This document shows, in pieces, positions 43,501-49,500 of a stretch of DNA of 64,000 nucleotides. How positions within the stretch are numbered: position 1 is the stretch's first letter; each line of letters opens with the position of its first letter. Made by a program: the position numbers and the translations under genes. The notes under the pieces are model-generated. The model was not told the origin of the DNA, searched no databases, and saw only the letters and a program-made list of their open reading frames with translations. The DNA comes from Crocodylus rhombifer (Eukaryota > Chordata > Crocodylia > Crocodylidae), in the NCBI GenBank assembly GCA_038503035.1, contig JAVSML010024234.1, positions 1-64,000 on the forward strand. The letters run 5' to 3'.

Positions 43501-46500
43501 AAATTTATCGGGGAGACCACCAGTATCTGGGGGAACATTTGTTCACCAGAGCTCCCCAAGGGATGATGAGGTCAAACTGTTATAAACTACTACAAGACTG
43601 TTTCAGGCTGGACATGAGGAAGAATTTCTTTACTGTCCGAGCCCCCAAGGTCTGTAACAGCCTGCCATCGGAGATGGCTGAAGCACCTACATTGAACACC
43701 TTCAAGAATAAATAGGTTGCTTATCTCGCTGGGATCCTATGACCCCAGCTGACTTCCTGCCCTTCGGGTGGGGGCTGGACTCGATGATCTTCCGAGGTCG
43801 CTTCCAGCCCTAATGTCTATGAAATCTATGAAAACCCAGAACATCCAGTACCATTCTCCAATCAGTGTAACGAGAGTTACAAATATGGGGTTTCCACATT
43901 TGTCTCCAAGCTCTTGATATTCTAACCAATTCCCTGCCTCTTCCAACACACTCCCAGAATGCCTTACCTTTCCAGATGCCAGCTCTAAACTATAAAATGC
44001 AGTAGTAGACACACAGTAACAATACAACCCTAACCATTGAACTAAGCTATACAGCATGTTATTAGTGACAGTTCCTCCTACATCAGGGGTTGGCAACGTT
44101 TTTGGGCAAACCCAGCTTCCACTTATAAGATGTTTGCATGCCAGGGGTGGATCACAAGCAAGTTCTGAGGGTCTTGATCCTTGTTGTGACAACAGCCCCC
44201 AGCCCCTTCCTCACCATCTGCCTGGAGGCGTGCATGCACCCACCGCCAGCAACGAGCCAGGCTGGAGCTCCACAGACCTCAGTGCAGCAGCTTTCAGTCT
44301 CCCCACCACAAGCAGCAAGGAACCCAAGGTCCACAGTGGGCGGCAGGGGCATGGCCAGAGCCTGGCCCAGCTGTAGCAAGCAGCCAGGAGGCTGCAAGCC
44401 GCTGCACCAAGTTTCCAGCCCATTGCTGGCGGCAGATGCACGCATGCCTCTAGGCTGATGATATGGAAGGGACTGGGACTGCGCTGCCACAAGGACTGGG
44501 TCCCTCGCAGCTCCCCCACCATCTACCCTGAAGCACGCATGCGCTGACTGCCAGCAATGAGCCAAGCTGAGGCTGCACGGACCTTGGTGCAGCTGCTTGC
44601 AGCCTCCTGCCACAGCTGGCCAGGGCTCCTGCTGTGGAGCCCCATCTGCTCACAAGAGGTGGCAGGGAGGCTGCCAGCAGCTGTACTGAGGTCTGTGGAG
44701 CCCCAGAGAACTCACTGCCAGCACCTCTGGGAGGATGTAAGGAGAGCTGTGAGGGGCCCAATCATTGTTGTGGCTGCACAGCCCCAGCCCCTTCTACCCT
44801 GAGGTCACGCTGATAGGACTGATAGACTAGAACAGTGGTGCTCAATCTCTGACCTCCAAGGCTATGTCATCCTCCCCCAGGGCTGCCCATGGGTTTAGCA
44901 ATGTGTGGTGGAGGGAGCAGTGGCAATATTAACTGCCAAGGCTCTGCATTAAGCCACAGTAATTAAAACTGCAGCTGCTCCCCAAACACCAAATTTTCAG
45001 ATCTGTGGGAAGCCTGAAGACTGGATGCTAGGGCCCTGCAAGATGCATCCAGCATGCAGGGTCACATTAGCAGACTGACCCTGTGCTGAATCTGGCCCCG
45101 TATCACTTATCCAGCCTGCAGTGCCTAAAAGGTTGAGTACCACTGCACTATAACACAATTAAAACATGTACTGCCTGATATCATATCCTAGAACTCCCTG
45201 TCACCACCATTACCAGCCACTCTCACTACCTACCTGGGTGGACTTGGGGGTACTTCATGAGAAGAACTACTGCGCTCAAACAGCAAGCCATATTTTGTTG
45301 GCCAGACATTTGCCACCTATGAAAAAAAATGTTTTTAACAATAGAGTTTCACCTACTAAAGTAGTAGAACACCAAAATGTTTAGCCATGGTTTAGGGCAG
45401 ACTTTAATGTTACGTATTAGCACAACAGCTAATCAAAACAAAAAGACAGCATATCTGTCCTTTCCTATATCCCATGTGTGATTTTCTCCAATATTTAAAT
45501 CAGGTAACATACCAAGTTTTGTAACTAAACAGAGTAACAAGACTACAAATCACTTGTTTTATCACCCACTCAGGGAATTTGTACCATACACCACCACAGT
45601 GGTATCTGGGCACTTTCCATGTACAACAGAGTAGCAATAATGGTGCTCCTAGTGGGCTCTGTGAAGTTTCCAGCTCCATCCTAGTTTCAGGTTGAAGTTG
45701 GGACTATGGCAAAATACTCCAACTCTCAATCCAATACCCAGGGTAACAGACAGCACACTCAGGTCTGTTTTATCATATTCCCTCATCTACTACTACAATT
45801 AGGGGTGCACCAATAAAGATTTGCTTGGCGGATACCAATAGCTGATTATTAACCAGCCATATCAGCCTATACCGATCCAATAATCGATTTACAGGAATGC
45901 AGCCAGGCAGCATGGAAAGCAACGCCCTGCAAACAAGTTTGTGGAAGCGAAGGAGTGATGGATTGGGGTGGGGGGGAACAGATCGAGGCCCCCACAGTAA
46001 GGGGGGGGGAGTGGGGCAGAGGCAGGGAGCGGGATGGAGCTGCAGATGGCTTGTCCAGGAGATCAGTGTCCTGGTGCTTAAAAATGGCAGTGAGGATGTT
46101 TGAACTAAAGCTCGTTGAATGAGCTTTAGTTCAAGCACCACCACCACCATTTCATAATTAATTACATTTATCAGTGACCATTATCAGCTACACCAGCCAA
46201 AAAAAGCTGATAGCCAATAATATAAATTTTCCTTTTATTGGTACTGATCCGATATATCGGTGCACCTCGAACTACAATTAGGAATTCATGCTGCAGATTA
46301 CTACACTCCAGCGATGTTTCAAGAGGCATGCATTCCAACACGCAAAAGAGAATCAACAATTTCAGCAAAACATACAATAAGATAGACACATTGAAAATAA
46401 TTAACTTACCTGAAAAGGTAAAGCAGCAACAAAATCTTTTCCTTCTATGCTATGAACATTTATGCAAGAGCTCTGCAATATGCAGATACATTTCTCTACC

Positions 46501-49500
46501 ATTTCATTGCTGTCTGAAACTGCTGGAAAATATAAACAGGTATTTTTAGTTCCAAAATAAATAGTTTATTTCTCAAGTCAACAACATTAATCTAGGATAA
46601 ACTATTAATGTGGCACTACAATAAAAATTAGAATGAAACTTACTGTCATCCTTTCCACATTTTTCCTGTGGTATGGTGAAATCACACCACAATGCCTAAA
46701 AAAGAATGACAGTCTGATATTAAAAAACTAAATACACCATTTCTCTTCATACAATGTTTTCATTCTGCTCCAAGGCATTGCGAGTTTATAATGAGTTAGC
46801 TTGTACTGATTAGCTAATATGCACCCATTCAATGACCATAACTTCTAAGTATGCATACCTGTAAGACAGGGCTATCCACAGTGAAAGCCTTATAAACAGT
46901 AGAGGCTTGGCTTTTACTTCCTTTGCTCCAAATGACCACATTGCCAGCCACATACAATTCTTCATCATAGTCCACTTCTCCAACATCACTAACTCCTTTC
47001 CTCAACTGCCAACTCTCCTGTAAATCATAAGTGTTAAGAAAATGTTACACATTCCTACCAACTGAAGGATGATATAGCCACAAATCTAGTGCAATCTTAA
47101 AGGCTGGTCCAGCTTTATTTTTATTAATCAATCAAATAAAATTTTTGGCTATTATTGCAGAGCAGAGTAGATTTTGGTTTCTACTTCTCTTTTCTAGAAG
47201 TGGGAAAACATAATATCTGCTACACTGAAAAAACCCTGCTTACAATCAAATGAGAGATCAACTATGTAGTGTACCAAAACACAGATTAACCACCGTGTCC
47301 ACTGTCCTCATTCTGTTATGGCAAGAAATTCAGGGATTGTTGCTATTGTGTATCAGGCAACCCAATCGTTGTTCGGGTGTTTTAACTTGGTCTGTTTGCA
47401 ATCTTTGGAAAGCAGGAGGGGAGAGATGGCTACAATACACAAGGTAGTTAGTTGAGTTAGTATGAAGTCAGGCAGAAGAAAAGGGAGATATATATATTTA
47501 GTTAGTCTGTGAAGTGCATAAGACAAGATTAGCTTTCATGATCCCTTTATGGATCATGAAAGCATCTATGGATGCTTGTTTGCCTTGCCCAGCCCTGCCA
47601 TTCTTCCTCCCCCTACTACCTTCTGTATTCAGATCACTCACTCCACTTTATACACTGCTCTGTGCTTGTCCTCTCACTTCATCAGATGCTGTAAACCCAA
47701 GTTCACAAAAGCTTATGCCCTATATATCATATTTAAGTCAGTTTTTATGGTTCATCATCTACTCTGCCTTCTGAAACACCCAAGGCATATGCAAAAACCT
47801 GTTATAATGAATTATTATGAGTTATCTTGAACTATTCTATTTTTTTTTTATAATCCACGCTGTTTAATCTATGTACTTCTTAAAGGTTAGTTTCAAATTC
47901 GGGTCTCACTTCTGCAGTGATTGGGTTGCAACCCAAACAATCACTGAGATGTCACAATTACTATTTTCATTGTTTAAAAATAAAAAAGCATAGAAATATT
48001 TCTAATAGCCTTAGCTTTTATAAAACCTTGTGCTTACAAAAAATCTAAACTTGGAGCCGGACTGGAGTCGAAAGAGGCAGAATAACTCCACAAGTAAATG
48101 GATATAATCCAAGCTTTCCTTTCCAGCTTGTCTCTACCAGAACTAGAAATCCCCTTTTAGAAGGGGGGGGCAGGAGGGGGTCTCCATGCCTGTTTGCTCT
48201 TCTGCTTGTTTGCAGAGATTGCTGATATAAGCACCAATTATGAAATGCTCAGACTTATTTCCTTACTACCCTCTCACAATATTTTCCCGACCAAGAGAAC
48301 AATGCAGTTATATTATAGTTAGAGTGCTGGAACACTCTGCTATCTGATACCCAAGGGCTTGGTTTACCAGAGGTACATTCCTTCCCAGCTGCATACAAAC
48401 TCACACGTACATGTCTCAAATCATGGATGATGAATAGTTGTAAACATTACCCGTGTTCAGCTAGATTCTGACAGACAAAAATAGAAAAAAGTTTTGCTTC
48501 TTTTACATGCAAAAAACTAACAAAAACAAAAAAAAGATTAATCCATAATTAACAGAGATGGACAATGTCAGAAGCAGTTTTTTTTTTGTTTCTTTGGATA
48601 GAATCTTACACTTTGCAGCCACCTGTGATGGCATAAAGCTTTTGCCCAGCTGATTTTACAACAGTTTATCTGTGTATTAGGGTTTCACAATCAGTTATGG
48701 AATACATCAAAGTAGGAGGGATAGAACAGAGTAGGCATCATTACAAGTAAGATTGCTACTGTGGGGGGAACTATTTGGGGCTTGTCCTACACACAGTTTT
48801 CATACTAATCTAATGGTAGGTTAGGAACATCACTTTCTATCAAAATCATTAAAACAGTCTTACTCTTCTTCCTCCAAGTGTGTCCCTACTTCGATGTCAC
48901 CTTTGCCTGTCATCATTTCTCTTCTTTTCTTACAGTCTTTCCTACTGGCTGCATAAATCCACATCAGCATCCTCATCTCCGTCACCTTTATCATGGACAA
49001 CTATTGTTTCTTTGCTGCCCAGCACTGATCTATACAATAGCACTCGCCTTGCCACTCTTGTAAATTTTTTTTCCAGATTGATTGGCATTTTTCTATCGCA
49101 AGTCATGGTAACCAACCCCCCTTTATCCTTTATTTATTCTGTTGTTAATTTTCTCATCTGTCTCCATTTTTTCCACAATGGAGCCCAGGTACTTGAACAT
49201 ATGTGCAGAAGGTATGTGTGGGTCATCCAATTCCAGGGGTGCACTCCCTGAATAAGTGCATGACATGTACTCCACATTTTTCTCTGCTGATCCATAGGCT
49301 ATGCCTTTCCAGGATGTCCCTCCCCCTGCTCAAAACATTCTCTGCCTTTTGCTAAACCAACCACGTAGTCTACAAATATTATGCTACACATGTCATCCTT
49401 TTGAATGCTCCTGGTGAACTTATCAAGAATACAAACAAAAAACAGGCACAGCATTGACCCTTGACAAACCCCAACCTTGACTGGGAAATCCCATCTTCTA

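Noticed and set aside
44056..44802. Cluster of 80-150 codon frames on both strands
   Set aside because: Same cause: GC-rich repeat interior, Pro/Ala/Ser/Cys-rich translations without family resemblance.
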